Shown here: positions 27,150 through 36,466 of the stretch, one piece after another | Numbering within the stretch: the first letter of the stretch is position 1 | How the letters are laid out: each line of letters opens with the position of its first letter | From: Vibrio bivalvicida | GTDB taxonomy: Bacteria > Pseudomonadota > Gammaproteobacteria > Enterobacterales > Vibrionaceae | Length of the DNA: 64,000 bases | Direction: 5' to 3' | Assembly: GCF_001399455.2 (NCBI RefSeq) | Contig: NZ_LLEI02000032.1 | Location: 248,001-312,000 of the forward strand | Translations under genes and position numbers: made by a program | The notes under the pieces: generated by a model | Told to the model about the DNA's origin: nothing | Databases searched by the model: none | What the model saw: the letters and a program-made list of their open reading frames with translations, nothing else

Positions 27150-28586
27150 ATGACACAACATACTCCCCGTCTGCCAAGCTTGATGCAGGTTGTTGTCTCC
27201 CTTGGGTTATTCTTGCTAATGGCGTTCTCGTTCACCGCTAAGCTTGACCTACCTATTCAGCTAGCCCTGTACATTGGCTGGTTCATCATCATGGTTCTAG
27301 GTATTCGTTTAGGCCACAAATATAAAGAGTTAGAAAAAGCAGCTCTAAACGGAATATCTAACGGACTTGGTGCCGTACTTATTTTGCTAGCTGTAGGCGC
27401 ACTAGTCGGTACTTGGATTTCTGGTGGTATAGTACCAACCATTATCTATTATGGTCTGAAAGCGATTCATCCTTCGATTTTCCTTTTAGCAACAATGATC
27501 ATCTGTTCCTTAACGGCTCTTGCAACGGGTACGTCATGGGGCGCGGCTGGTACTGCTGGCATCGCTATGATGGGGATAGGCCAAGGTTTGGGTGTTCCAG
27601 CACCAATCACTGCAGGCGCGGTTCTTTCTGGTTGTTACTTTGGCGACAAGATGTCCCCACTATCAGACTCAGTGATCCTAGCCTCTTCTATGTCTAACGT
27701 TGAAGTGGTTGAACATATTAAAGGAATGCTGCCTGTCGCTCTGATTAGCTACATTATTACGGGCATTATGTTTACCGCATTTGGCTTCCACTATGCTGGT
27801 AATGTCGATATGTCTCAGGTGCAATCGGTGATCCAAGCTATGGAACAGCAGTTCTACATTACTCCGTACTCGTTTGTCCCTGTGATTATTGTGCTAGGTC
27901 TACTGGCAATGCGTATGCCTTCTTTCCCAGTGATCAGTTTTGGCTCGCTCCTCGGTATTATCTGGGCAGTGATGATTCAAGATGTCGACTTCCTCCAAGC
28001 ATTCAACACAGCTTGGGCGCCATTCGAAATTGAATCGGGTGTGGCCTTTATCGACTCAATTCTTAACCGCGGCGGTATGTCTTCAATGCTTGGCTCGGTT
28101 GCTGTGATTGTGTTTGGTCTAGGTTTTGGTGGCTTGCTAGATAAAGTCGGTGTACTAGAAACGGTTGCTAAGCTGTTTGAACGCCGTGTACAAAGCGCAG
28201 GTTCTCTGGCAACAAGTACCATCGGTACTGCATTTATGGGTAACGTGTTTGGCTCCGCGATGTATGTGTCTTTGATCTTAACACCAAAAATTTGTGCCAA
28301 AAACTACGACCGCCTAGGTTATAAGCGCAAGAACCTATCACGTAATGCAGAGTTTGGCGGTACGTTGACTTCAGGCATGGTGCCTTGGAGTGATAACGGC
28401 ATCTATATGGCAAGTATTCTTGGTGTCGCCACTCTATCTTACGCACCATTCATGTGGTTAAGCTTTGTATGCATCATTGTTACCATTATCACTTCGTACA
28501 TGGGGTGGTTCGTTGACAAGTGTGAACCAACAGCAACGGCTGAGGTTAGCGAAGAAGAAGCTGAACTCACCAAGCAAACAGCGTAA
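27150..28586 (+). CDS. nhaC: NhaC-family Na+/H+ antiporter
   Basis: A 478-residue inner-membrane protein with about 12 helices and the NhaC family segments GTSWGAAGTAGIAMMGIG, GAVLSGCYFGDKMSPLSDSVILAS and GGTLTSGMVPWSDNGIYMA, which form the ion path. Members exchange Na+ for H+, or in some cases organic ions. A helix of Glu-rich residues ends the protein. The start ATG follows AAGAGG. Single gene with its own terminator. Substrate other than Na+ cannot be excluded. Confidence 0.9.
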   Translation: MTQHTPRLPSLMQVVVSLGLFLLMAFSFTAKLDLPIQLALYIGWFIIMVLGIRLGHKYKELEKAALNGISNGLGAVLILLAVGALVGTWISGGIVPTIIYYGLKAIHPSIFLLATMIICSLTALATGTSWGAAGTAGIAMMGIGQGLGVPAPITAGAVLSGCYFGDKMSPLSDSVILASSMSNVEVVEHIKGMLPVALISYIITGIMFTAFGFHYAGNVDMSQVQSVIQAMEQQFYITPYSFVPVIIVLGLLAMRMPSFPVISFGSLLGIIWAVMIQDVDFLQAFNTAWAPFEIESGVAFIDSILNRGGMSSMLGSVAVIVFGLGFGGLLDKVGVLETVAKLFERRVQSAGSLATSTIGTAFMGNVFGSAMYVSLILTPKICAKNYDRLGYKRKNLSRNAEFGGTLTSGMVPWSDNGIYMASILGVATLSYAPFMWLSFVCIIVTIITSYMGWFVDKCEPTATAEVSEEEAELTKQTA

Positions 28587-28600
28587 AGTCAACAGATAAC

Positions 28601-28635
28601 AAAAAGCGCCTCAGCTTTAGTTGAGGCGCTTTTTT
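28601..28635. terminator. terminator downstream of the NhaC gene
   Basis: GCGCCTCA (28606-28613) / TGAGGCGC (28622-28629) with A-run before and T-run after, so it can work in both directions. The leftward HPt gene ends at 28712. Confidence 0.9.
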
Positions 28636-28711
28636 GTTGCCAATAATAACGAATCAATAGGTTTCGTTGGTTGCACTGCACTTAGCTTATACCTTAAAAG
28701 TTAGACCAAGG

Positions 28712-30016
28712 TTAACTATTGATGGTATTGTGCTCTTTCAGGAAAACCCTAGCTTCTTCTATGGCTCGTTCAAGGCGCGTTTTAAGCTCTTCAACCTTAT
28801 TTGGCTCAACTTGATTGGCCTCTTTAAGTGCCAATTCAACTTTCCCGGCCGCTTCTCTGAGTTTGGTGGCTCCAAGGTTTCCTCCTACCCCCTTCAAGCT
28901 ATGCGCAGCTCTTTGTGCTTCTTCAGGTGAATCGCTGACTAACTGTACGATTTTATCGGCGTCTCCTTTGTGATCTTCAATGAACACTTCCAGTAGCATA
29001 CAGACCGATTCCATGTCGTTGTTTAATGATTCAAGCATCTTGTCAAAATCAATTTCAACTTCATCTATCTCACCATTCGCTTCCGCTTGTTGGTACTGGG
29101 CAACAGACTCAGGAGAAGAGTGAACACCCTTTAGTATGATGGACTCTTGCGCTACATTTTCTACTGCTGATAACACAGTCTCAGCGGCTTCTGGAGCATC
29201 TATTTCACTTTCGGCAAGAATAGATGGTGAAATGCTCTCGGATTGAACGCGAGGAACCTGCTGTGCAAATCGAAGCAAAGAGATAAAGCCACCAAAGATA
29301 ACCAGAGTCAGCGCTAGTCCAGCAACAACATAACGAGCAAGCAATCGATCAAATTCACCTCGCAACATATTGATCTGTTTATGAACGTCATGCGTGCGTA
29401 GTTTCTCTACGATATAGCGCCCTTGAGCATAGCCTCCTAGTACAGAAGAGACTTGCGCAAGCACCTGTTGCAAGTCTTGACGTTCTTTGGCTGAAAGCTG
29501 GTTCGATTGAACGTAGATTTTATCAAGGTCACGATAGACCTGAGGACTAGATGCGCTATCACCAAAAACAGCTTCTAATACATTCGCACTCAAACGAAAG
29601 TAGAGGGTTTCTATAGATTCGTTGTCGTAACGTTCACGCATGGTACCAACCTGTTCAACCAAGCTAAGTAAGTCCAAGCTATTGTTAAGGTAAACTTGGG
29701 ACTGCTCAATAAAGCGGTCAGCCGTAAAAAGTAGTTGAGTAATGTCTGGAAGGAACCAACTGTCTTGGTAGTGGGTTTCAAGCTGAAGGCGTAGCGCATA
29801 AATGAGCTGTAAGTTAAGGGCTTGAGAGTCAGCCATATGAACACCGTAAGGTGAATCAAACGAGAACGAGTCGCGCAGCTCTTGAATACCGCTACCTAGT
29901 TCATAAACCTGCTGTTTGGTTGTGTCTATCGACCGGTAACTACTCGCCATAGCAGCAATACTGCCTATCCAGATTACTAGCAGCACCCAGCCGATTTTCA
30001 GCGCTTTCCCGTCCAT
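28712..30016 (-). CDS. membrane-anchored HPt (histidine phosphotransfer) protein
   Basis: A 434-residue protein with an N-terminal membrane helix (about 7-26), a periplasmic helical domain (about 27-228), a second helix (about 229-250), an acidic linker and a C-terminal HPt domain (about 325-430) with the phospho-site His372 in AAHSLKGVGGNLGA. There is no kinase, HAMP or receiver domain, so it must take its phosphate from a separate phosphorelay. The N-terminal half looks like the sensor part of TorS-type hybrid kinases. The neighbours are not two-component genes. Partner and signal unknown. Confidence 0.85.
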   Translation of the reverse strand: MDGKALKIGWVLLVIWIGSIAAMASSYRSIDTTKQQVYELGSGIQELRDSFSFDSPYGVHMADSQALNLQLIYALRLQLETHYQDSWFLPDITQLLFTADRFIEQSQVYLNNSLDLLSLVEQVGTMRERYDNESIETLYFRLSANVLEAVFGDSASSPQVYRDLDKIYVQSNQLSAKERQDLQQVLAQVSSVLGGYAQGRYIVEKLRTHDVHKQINMLRGEFDRLLARYVVAGLALTLVIFGGFISLLRFAQQVPRVQSESISPSILAESEIDAPEAAETVLSAVENVAQESIILKGVHSSPESVAQYQQAEANGEIDEVEIDFDKMLESLNNDMESVCMLLEVFIEDHKGDADKIVQLVSDSPEEAQRAAHSLKGVGGNLGATKLREAAGKVELALKEANQVEPNKVEELKTRLERAIEEARVFLKEHNTINS

Positions 30017-30121
30017 GCTCTTGCCTGTAGATAAATCCCTAGTATTACAAGAATATACACTATCAAGCAGAAGTGGAGGACTAGCTGCAAAAATGTTGCA
30101 GTCAGTCCTATTCTAGAGAGG

Positions 30122-31123
30122 TTATTTGTTGCGAGTAAGCTGATCTCGTAGGTTAGGCGGAGTGCCTTTAATAGTTAACGTATCGGTCTCTGGATCATAA
30201 AAAATGCGCTCGCCCAGTAGCAAACTATCGAAGCTTACATTCAAGCCACCACCAGCCCCGACATATTTCGTTAGCTTACGTACTGCTGTACGGTCACCAG
30301 GAAAGCTTTCTTCAAGTTCATAACCTTGTTCTTGAGTGTAATCAAGGAAGCTTGTGCCATCTTGAGAAGGAGGAAGCTCGCCAGACAACTCACGGACTTG
30401 AACCTCATCCCCTGACTTGATCTGCTCGTTGCAGTAATCCGCTACTTGTTTTTTGTAGCTAATCGCTTCATCTTTTTCCAGTTTTGAATCTGCGCAGAAG
30501 TCTTGCACCGCTTGCATTAACACTTGGTTTTGCACCTTGCTGTCTAGGCCTACTTCTGCTTGTAGGAAATCAAGGAAAAAGTCTGCAACTTTACGCCCTA
30601 CACGCCCTTTGATGTACGCTAGATAACGATTCGAGTCTTTATCCGTTTCAAAACTGGTCAAGTCGATACGCGCTGCGATATCCATCTTACTTAGATCAAG
30701 ATAGTCCGTCGCACTAATATCTAGGCCTTCAGTTACTTTAAGGCTTTGATTTGAAGGAATAATAGCAACAAATAGGTAATCTGTTGCAAGCGATTGATAC
30801 TCTGCAATGACCAAAATACCTTCGTCTGCAAACGGGTATTTTGATAACTCATCCTTAAGGCGGTTAGCGCTTAACTGCGAGAAATCATAAAAGTTTTTAT
30901 TTCCTTGACGTAGCTCTTGCAACCAGTTGTTAAAATCGCTGTCAAATTTAAAGGACCCAAAGCCTTTACCAGCTTTAGAGTTGAATACACGATGAAGTTC
31001 AGCAACTAGGTTTTCGGTCGAGTTGTCATTAGATAGAGACTCGGAACGAAAGTTAACAACTAGTTCATCTGCATCGTTTTTCTGTAATTGATGTAAGATA
31101 ACGTTAGAAAGATGAAGGCTCAT
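30122..31123 (-). CDS. yejK: nucleoid-associated protein YejK
   Basis: A 333-residue nucleoid-associated protein (NdpA family; abundant, DNA-bound, role unclear). MSLHLSNVILHQLQKND is the family N-terminus; the frame continues 42 codons upstream as ATG at 31249, but this runs across the divergent yejL start and is rejected. C-terminal motif ERIFYDPETDTLTIKGTPPNLRDQL is typical. Divergent from yejL and yejM as in E. coli. Confidence 0.95.
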   Translation of the reverse strand: MSLHLSNVILHQLQKNDADELVVNFRSESLSNDNSTENLVAELHRVFNSKAGKGFGSFKFDSDFNNWLQELRQGNKNFYDFSQLSANRLKDELSKYPFADEGILVIAEYQSLATDYLFVAIIPSNQSLKVTEGLDISATDYLDLSKMDIAARIDLTSFETDKDSNRYLAYIKGRVGRKVADFFLDFLQAEVGLDSKVQNQVLMQAVQDFCADSKLEKDEAISYKKQVADYCNEQIKSGDEVQVRELSGELPPSQDGTSFLDYTQEQGYELEESFPGDRTAVRKLTKYVGAGGGLNVSFDSLLLGERIFYDPETDTLTIKGTPPNLRDQLTRNK

Positions 31124-31207
31124 GATGAAATTTATCGCCGCGTAGGTTTCAGTTGCGTGGCATTGTAGGTTATCATAAGCCGCTTTACTATCATCATTAG
31201 AGTCTTT

Positions 31208-31432
31208 ATGCCGATTACATCCAAATACAGCGACAAACAAGTGGAACAAATCCTAACGGAAGTGGCTGCGGTACTTGAAAAACATTCAGCGGGTCCAGAG
31301 CTTGCATTAATGATTGCTGGAAATATCGCTACCAATGTCTTAAATCAAGACGTTGCTGCTTCACAACGTAAAGCAATTGCTGAAAAATTCGCAGAAGCAC
31401 TTGTTTCTTCAGTTGAAGACAAAAAACATTAA
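31208..31432 (+). CDS. yejL: YejL family protein
   Basis: A 74-residue conserved protein ([18 protein letters not shown], then [19 protein letters not shown]) of the YejL/DUF1414 family. It is a small helical protein of unknown function, here as elsewhere just upstream of yejM, with 28 bases between them. Confidence 0.94.
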   Translation: MPITSKYSDKQVEQILTEVAAVLEKHSAGPELALMIAGNIATNVLNQDVAASQRKAIAEKFAEALVSSVEDKKH

Positions 31433-31460
31433 AAATAATAACGGACAGTAGAACACTTAC

Positions 31461-33266
31461 ATGGTCGATAACGGAAATACATACGGCGAACGCGTATCGC
31501 GTTTAGTGGGATGGGGGCACTGGTTTGCCTTTTTCAACATCATCGCGGCAATGCTGATCGGAACCCGTTATATCTCTCAGTCTCCGTGGCCTGAAACTCT
31601 GCTTGGTCAATTCTATTTGATGATCTCTTGGGTCGGCCATTTTGGTTTCCTCGTATTTGCCTTGTACCTGCTGGTTCTGTTTCCGCTTACTTTTGTCATA
31701 CCGTCACGAAAACTGTTCCGTTTAGTGGCGGTTTGTTTTGCAACCGTCGGATTAACCATTTTGTTGGTCGACACGCAAGCCTACCAGACGATCAACTTGC
31801 ATCTTACCCCTGTTGTATGGGAAGTCTTGTTTAGCGATGAAAGCTCGACCATCAGTGTCGATTTACAGCACCTGTTTATTGTCTTACCGTTTATATTCCT
31901 TATTCAACTGGCATTATCTGAATGGGTGTGGCGTAAACAACGTAAGCTGTCACATAAGCATGTCGGCCGACCAATAGCAGCACTGTTTTTTGTCAGTTTT
32001 ATTGCCAGCCATCTTATCTATGTATGGGCCGATGCCTACTTCTACAATCCAATAACTGCGCAACGCGCCAACTTTCCGCTCTCTTACCCAATGACCGCGA
32101 AGTCATTTATGGAAAGGCATGGATTACTAGACCGTGAAGAGTATCTTAAACGTTTAGAGCAAAGCCAAGACAGCGTAGAATTAGTCCGCTACCCACTTGA
32201 AAAAATTGAGTTTAACCGCCGTGCGAATCCGCTCAACATATTAGTTGTTAGCGTAAATAACTTACGTGCCGATATGCTAACCGAGCAAGAAATGCCTGCA
32301 ACATACGCATTCGCTCAAGACAATTTGAACTTCACCAATCATTACAGTTCAAGTAACGACTCATTCGGCGTATTTGGTCTGTTTTACGGCCTACCAAGTA
32401 GCTATTCAAGCAGTATTAAAACCCAAGGCTCTAAGCCCATCTTGATCGACACTTTGATCAACAAGCAATACCAGTTTGGTTTGTTTAGCGCAGATAACTT
32501 TGACGAGCCTTTGTATGGTGAGACTGTCTTCCGTGGTATGAACTTCAACGGCATCGCCTTCAACGACAGTAAATCAGCAGACACGCAAGCAATTGATGCA
32601 TGGGCTGAGTGGGTTCAGCAGCAAGGCAAAAAACCTTGGTTTAGCTACATTGAGCTGACAACCGTTGATAACTTCAGCACATACAACGATAGCAACACTC
32701 AGCAATCAACAGGCGAGAAACTAAAAGCAGGCTATAAGAAGTCTGTCGCCCACGCTGACTCTGAATTAAGTCAATTACTTGAACAAGTTGCGACATTAGA
32801 ACTTGATGAATCTACTGTGATCGTAATCACTTCAAATCACGCTACCGAGTTTAACGAAACCAAAACCAATAGCTGGGGCTCAAATACCAATTACAGCCAG
32901 TACCAGCTAAAAGTACCAATGATTATCCATTGGCCAGGTAAATTAGCGGGCGAGTACCAACATAGAACTAGCCACCTAGATATGTCTGTGACGCTTCTGC
33001 AAGACTTGCTGGGTGTCTCATCTAATCCGACTGACTTCAGTAGTGGCCGCAACCTATTTGATGAACGCAAACGCCGCTGGATTCTCGCAGGAGATTCACG
33101 AGAACTAGCCTTGATTACCACAGCAGACACAACGGTGATCGACAAGTTTGGTAACTACAAACTGTACAATGCCAACTACCAACGCTTGAAAGATGAGAAC
33201 CCAACACTACCTGTGCTGATGCAAGGCTTGACTGAACTGCAACGTTTTTACGCAAAAAGTAACTAA
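31461..33266 (+). CDS. yejM: inner-membrane protein YejM/PbgA (LapC), regulator of LPS synthesis
   Basis: A 601-residue protein with five N-terminal membrane helices (to about residue 195) and a periplasmic sulfatase-like domain (about 245-590). In E. coli it senses periplasmic LPS and controls LpxC degradation through LapB. The sulfatase-like domain keeps NILVVSVNNLRADML, but the catalytic Cys/Ser of active sulfatases is not clearly placed, consistent with a non-enzymatic role. Followed by tRNA-Pro as in E. coli. Confidence 0.95.
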   Translation: MVDNGNTYGERVSRLVGWGHWFAFFNIIAAMLIGTRYISQSPWPETLLGQFYLMISWVGHFGFLVFALYLLVLFPLTFVIPSRKLFRLVAVCFATVGLTILLVDTQAYQTINLHLTPVVWEVLFSDESSTISVDLQHLFIVLPFIFLIQLALSEWVWRKQRKLSHKHVGRPIAALFFVSFIASHLIYVWADAYFYNPITAQRANFPLSYPMTAKSFMERHGLLDREEYLKRLEQSQDSVELVRYPLEKIEFNRRANPLNILVVSVNNLRADMLTEQEMPATYAFAQDNLNFTNHYSSSNDSFGVFGLFYGLPSSYSSSIKTQGSKPILIDTLINKQYQFGLFSADNFDEPLYGETVFRGMNFNGIAFNDSKSADTQAIDAWAEWVQQQGKKPWFSYIELTTVDNFSTYNDSNTQQSTGEKLKAGYKKSVAHADSELSQLLEQVATLELDESTVIVITSNHATEFNETKTNSWGSNTNYSQYQLKVPMIIHWPGKLAGEYQHRTSHLDMSVTLLQDLLGVSSNPTDFSSGRNLFDERKRRWILAGDSRELALITTADTTVIDKFGNYKLYNANYQRLKDENPTLPVLMQGLTELQRFYAKSN

Positions 33267-33320
33267 ATCATAGCGTTATATGATTGACCCCGCAGCCATT
33301 TACGATTAAATTAATGACAT

Positions 33321-33397
33321 CGGACTGTAGCGCAGCTTGGTAGCGCACCGTCATGGGGTGTCGGGGGTCGCAAGTTCAAATCTTGTCAGTCCGACCA
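33321..33397 (+). tRNA. tRNA-Pro (GGG)
   Basis: 77 bases including CCA. Acceptor CGGACTG/CAGTCCG, D-arm GCGCAGCTTGGTAGCGC, anticodon loop ATGGGGT with anticodon GGG, T-arm with GTTCAAATC. Its place directly after yejM equals proL of E. coli. A hairpin terminator follows at once. Confidence 0.95.
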
Positions 33398-33406
33398 TAC
33401 ACCTAG

Positions 33407-33430
33407 AAAGAGAGCTTCGGCTCTCTTTTT
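33407..33430 (+). terminator. tRNA-Pro terminator
   Basis: Stem AAAGAGAGC / GCTCTCTTT with a TTCG tetraloop, then Ts. About 10 bases past the tRNA end. Confidence 0.92.
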
Positions 33431-33493
33431 ATTCCCTCTTTCCTATTCCTTCTATTGATTAGCGAATCGGTACGATGGAATCCAAATGGAAAT

Positions 33494-33529
33494 AAGAAAA
33501 AGCCCAATTCGATGATTGGGCTTTTTCTT
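33494..33529. terminator. terminator downstream of the bactofilin gene
   Basis: AGAAAAAGCCCAAT / ATTGGGCTTTTTCT long stem with A and T runs on both sides. It lies 25 bases beyond the bactofilin stop and marks the left end of the flagellar-region operon. Confidence 0.9.
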
Positions 33530-33552
33530 GAATGAATCTGAGTAGTGTTGGC

Positions 33553-33993
33553 TTAAGCGCACTGCTCCACCTTCTTATCTTCAGCCTTGCTCCTCACCTT
33601 AGATGCTTTTTTTGCCGAGTCTAATGCAACCACTTCTTCGCTTTTGACGTTTTTAGAGTTGCCTAGGAATATACCACCTTTTTGGATGGTAAACTCTGAC
33701 GCAGAAACTTCACCTTCAAGATAGCCATGCTCTAGAATTTCTAGACTTTTAGTATATACATTACCTAAAAATCGCCCGTTGATAACCAAACGTTCAGAAC
33801 GAATTGAACCATCAACAGACCCGGTCGCGCTTATTGTCACTGTGTGGTCTGTTTCAATGCTGCCTTTCACTTGCCCATCGATATGGATGTTACAAGTAAG
33901 CTTGAGTTTTCCTTCGATATAGGCTCCATCGGCGATGACAGTTTGAGAGCAATGGCTATTTGATTCTCTATTTTGTTTACTAAGTAATCCCAT
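33553..33993 (-). CDS. bactofilin (polymer-forming cytoskeletal protein)
   Basis: A 146-residue bactofilin: a short disordered N-terminus, then a beta-helical core (about 17-115) with the repeating pattern VIADGAYIEGKLKLTCNIHI, DGQVKGSIET, VDGSIRSERLVINGRFLG. The C-terminal 30 residues are Lys/Glu rich. Bactofilins polymerise without nucleotide and place cell-wall or appendage machines. Its start lies 127 bases inside the end of the M23 peptidase gene, a coupling often seen for bactofilin/M23 pairs, though such a long overlap is unusual. Confidence 0.92.
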   Translation of the reverse strand: MGLLSKQNRESNSHCSQTVIADGAYIEGKLKLTCNIHIDGQVKGSIETDHTVTISATGSVDGSIRSERLVINGRFLGNVYTKSLEILEHGYLEGEVSASEFTIQKGGIFLGNSKNVKSEEVVALDSAKKASKVRSKAEDKKVEQCA

Positions 33994-34847
33994 TTTACAT
34001 CCTTATTCGATTCGAAAATCGAGTCAAAGTTATTCATTTCCCATTGGACAAACGGTAACGGGTTAAGTGAACGCCCCACCAAACGGATTTCATAATGAAG
34101 GTGAGAACCGGTCGACAGTCCAGTGTTACCAGACAATCCAATCAGATCGCCCTTTTTAACATAATCGCCTCTACTCACTTTGAACGCCTTTAAATGCGAG
34201 TAAGAAGAGCTAAATCCAAACGAATGAGAAACACGAAGGAAGTTGCCTGACCCTTTGTTGCTCTTTCTGGTCACGGCGACAACACCGTCAGCTGGTGCGT
34301 ATATTGGTGTTCCTACATTTACGGCATAGTCGATACCATGATGTATCGCGCGAATCTTTTTTACTGGGTGAAGCCGCTTGCCATAATGTGAAGACAAGTA
34401 CCCCTGCTTCACCGGGCGTCCATTTGGGATCAATTGCATGATCTGATGACGTGCTGCAACACTCAGCCCTGCATTATTTAAACGCTGTTTTAGATCCAGC
34501 GCGTCATTGGAAAGATCCAGTGCTGATTCAATGCCCTTTAATTTCTCAGAGATATAGGCAATGTCTTGCTGTTTTTGACTCAGGTTATTTTCTAAGTCAC
34601 TCTGAAATTCATGCGAACGCAGTAATTGTTTCTCTAACGAATAGGCCTTACTGACGGCTTCTTTCTTTTCTCGTTTTGAATCGGAAGCGTCATCGACAAA
34701 TATAGAAAGCAAGGCAATCAACGTACAAAATACGAGGGTGAACAAAAGTAACAGTAGCTTAATGCCCTTAATCATACGAAAAGAGAGATTAAAGAACTTT
34801 GTTCCATCAATTCCAGATACCGTTATAGTAAAACTGTTTGATTCCAT
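33867..34847 (-). CDS. M23-family peptidoglycan endopeptidase, membrane anchored
   Basis: A 326-residue protein: cytoplasmic N-terminus, one membrane helix (about 27-50), a periplasmic coiled coil (about 58-110) and a LytM/M23 domain (about 145-265). The zinc ligands are visible as the HxxxD of HHGIDYA and the HxH of HLHYE, so it should be an active endopeptidase. M23 enzymes paired with bactofilins shape the cell or local wall. After the peptidase domain a 60-residue tail overlaps the bactofilin gene. The neighbour upstream is the receiver/TPR gene. Confidence 0.92.
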   Translation of the reverse strand: MESNSFTITVSGIDGTKFFNLSFRMIKGIKLLLLLFTLVFCTLIALLSIFVDDASDSKREKKEAVSKAYSLEKQLLRSHEFQSDLENNLSQKQQDIAYISEKLKGIESALDLSNDALDLKQRLNNAGLSVAARHQIMQLIPNGRPVKQGYLSSHYGKRLHPVKKIRAIHHGIDYAVNVGTPIYAPADGVVAVTRKSNKGSGNFLRVSHSFGFSSSYSHLKAFKVSRGDYVKKGDLIGLSGNTGLSTGSHLHYEIRLVGRSLNPLPFVQWEMNNFDSIFESNKDVKWDYLVNKIENQIAIALKLSSPMEPISKENSSLLVTSISMGK

Positions 34848-35030
34848 AGTGTTAGAAAGGCACGGAGTTAAAGTTGATGAATCAGAATAGCGAGGATTTT
34901 ATCAGGCAACCTGACGGCGAAAAGAGCCAGTTTGTCAGTTCGGAAACCTTATCCCAGACATAGAAATAGAATTTAATATCAAGCTCAATAAGGTCGCTTT
35001 GCTCGAACGAGCGGCTGAAAAGAGCATAAG

Positions 35031-36398
35031 TCACTCTACCTTTTCTCGCTGGAACTGCCCCATCTCTGTCGCAAACCGGCTGAAATCCATAGATTTTGCT
35101 ATGGCGGCACAAAATGGGGGGATAGGATCGATCATAAACACACTTTCACATTGAATTAAACCTTTACGAAGTTCATAAAAATAAGTTTTGTTACCAAGTC
35201 CTGACGCCAAATACAGAGCATGTATCTTAGAAGTACAGCTTGCCTTGGTGAGTTTTTTGGTCAACCCACTGATCAATGACTCAGCATGTTGGCTGCCTAT
35301 CGTTAAACAATCGCCATGAAGCCTGATCATCGCTAGCTGTAGGTCGTCAGCCTCACTCAATTTATAACGCGATACTTCTTTCAACATTTGCTGGTACTTT
35401 TTCTCATATAGTGCTGCTCCTTCCCCTCCTTTCATCCACAGCATCAACAATGCAAACATATAGTTCAACATATGATAAGCCACGTCTCTGTTAAGCAGTT
35501 TAGCGGTGGCAAGGTTCGACGAAAAATGCTCAAGCCCTTGCTCTGTTTTACCCATGATGATTCCCATCAAGCCAATCATGGTTCGCTGAGCAAGGTTATG
35601 CCCATAACGAATACCAGATGTTGACAACATTCGATAGGCGCGCTGAAAATGACCATTCTTGAGCAACAGTAACGTGCCCATTTCATCAAATGGTTGGCCA
35701 AACTGAACTTTCGACACATCAAACTTCTCGTGTAACTCTAAAGCATCTTCTGACTGACCATTCAAACTAAGGGCATTGAGGAAAAAGCTAACTTCTAAGG
35801 AGTAATCTTTTTTGCTTGCCTCTTTAATCAAAGCTCCATAAAGCTCTGTGGCCGCTTTCAGATCTCTGTTGATCAAATACTGGTGACCCCGGTTAAGCAT
35901 TAAATCGTACTGATACTCGGGATAATGGCGTTCAAAGAACTGATAGCGCTTGGTCATCTCTTCTTCTGAAAAGTCATGCTCGCGCTGCAGCAAGGGCCAG
36001 ACTTTATTCTTCTTCTCAAATACCTTGCGAATCAGCTCGCTGATGTCCCTTTGTGTGTCTTCGGGCCTAAGGTGAATATCAGCAAGATAGTAAGACACAT
36101 CTTTTATGTTGGTCTCAAAACAATCCATGATGATGGTTGAACGCTCATCAATTGTCCGCATAACATTGAGTTCATTAAGTAAATCGCAAGCCTTGACTTG
36201 GTTACGACGATAACTTTGATCGCAAATCAAAATGTCGAAGCGATCATGAAAAGTTCGGTTCAATGGCTCATGAGGCGCATTCAAATGGATGATTTTATGC
36301 TGTTTAATGCCAAGCGAGAGCAATAAACTGGATATGCCAATACTTTTATTCGGAAATTCTTTAACGATGAGAACATTCGCATCTTTTAACTTGAGCAT
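35031..36398 (-). CDS. receiver-like / TPR-like repeat protein downstream of lateral fliJ
   Basis: A 455-residue protein with the layout of the 8899-10533 protein: an N-terminal receiver-like fold (NVLIVKEFPN, then FDILICDQSYRR with an Asp60 at the phospho-acceptor place) followed by helical TPR-like repeats (KAATELYGALIKEA, EDALELHEKFDVS). The acidic pair is reduced to one Glu14 and the conserved Lys is not seen, so the domain is probably degenerate. It starts 68 bases after fliJ without a terminator between, so it may be read with the lateral fli operon; the M23 peptidase and bactofilin follow. Confidence 0.72.
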   Translation of the reverse strand: MLKLKDANVLIVKEFPNKSIGISSLLLSLGIKQHKIIHLNAPHEPLNRTFHDRFDILICDQSYRRNQVKACDLLNELNVMRTIDERSTIIMDCFETNIKDVSYYLADIHLRPEDTQRDISELIRKVFEKKNKVWPLLQREHDFSEEEMTKRYQFFERHYPEYQYDLMLNRGHQYLINRDLKAATELYGALIKEASKKDYSLEVSFFLNALSLNGQSEDALELHEKFDVSKVQFGQPFDEMGTLLLLKNGHFQRAYRMLSTSGIRYGHNLAQRTMIGLMGIIMGKTEQGLEHFSSNLATAKLLNRDVAYHMLNYMFALLMLWMKGGEGAALYEKKYQQMLKEVSRYKLSEADDLQLAMIRLHGDCLTIGSQHAESLISGLTKKLTKASCTSKIHALYLASGLGNKTYFYELRKGLIQCESVFMIDPIPPFCAAIAKSMDFSRFATEMGQFQREKVE

Positions 36399-36466
36399 AT
36401 CGACACCATTTACTCCATTGATTTTGAGGCTTGTTGTGCCGAAATAAACAAGACCTGACGACTGTT

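Noticed and set aside
33321-33397. Integrase or attachment-site repeat at tRNA-Pro
   Set aside because: No integrase gene and no second copy of the tRNA 3' end were found within the window.
34882-35112. 76-codon frame on the minus strand between the receiver/TPR gene and the M23 gene
   Set aside because: Most of it overlaps the receiver/TPR gene in another frame; no ribosome site or recognisable protein features.
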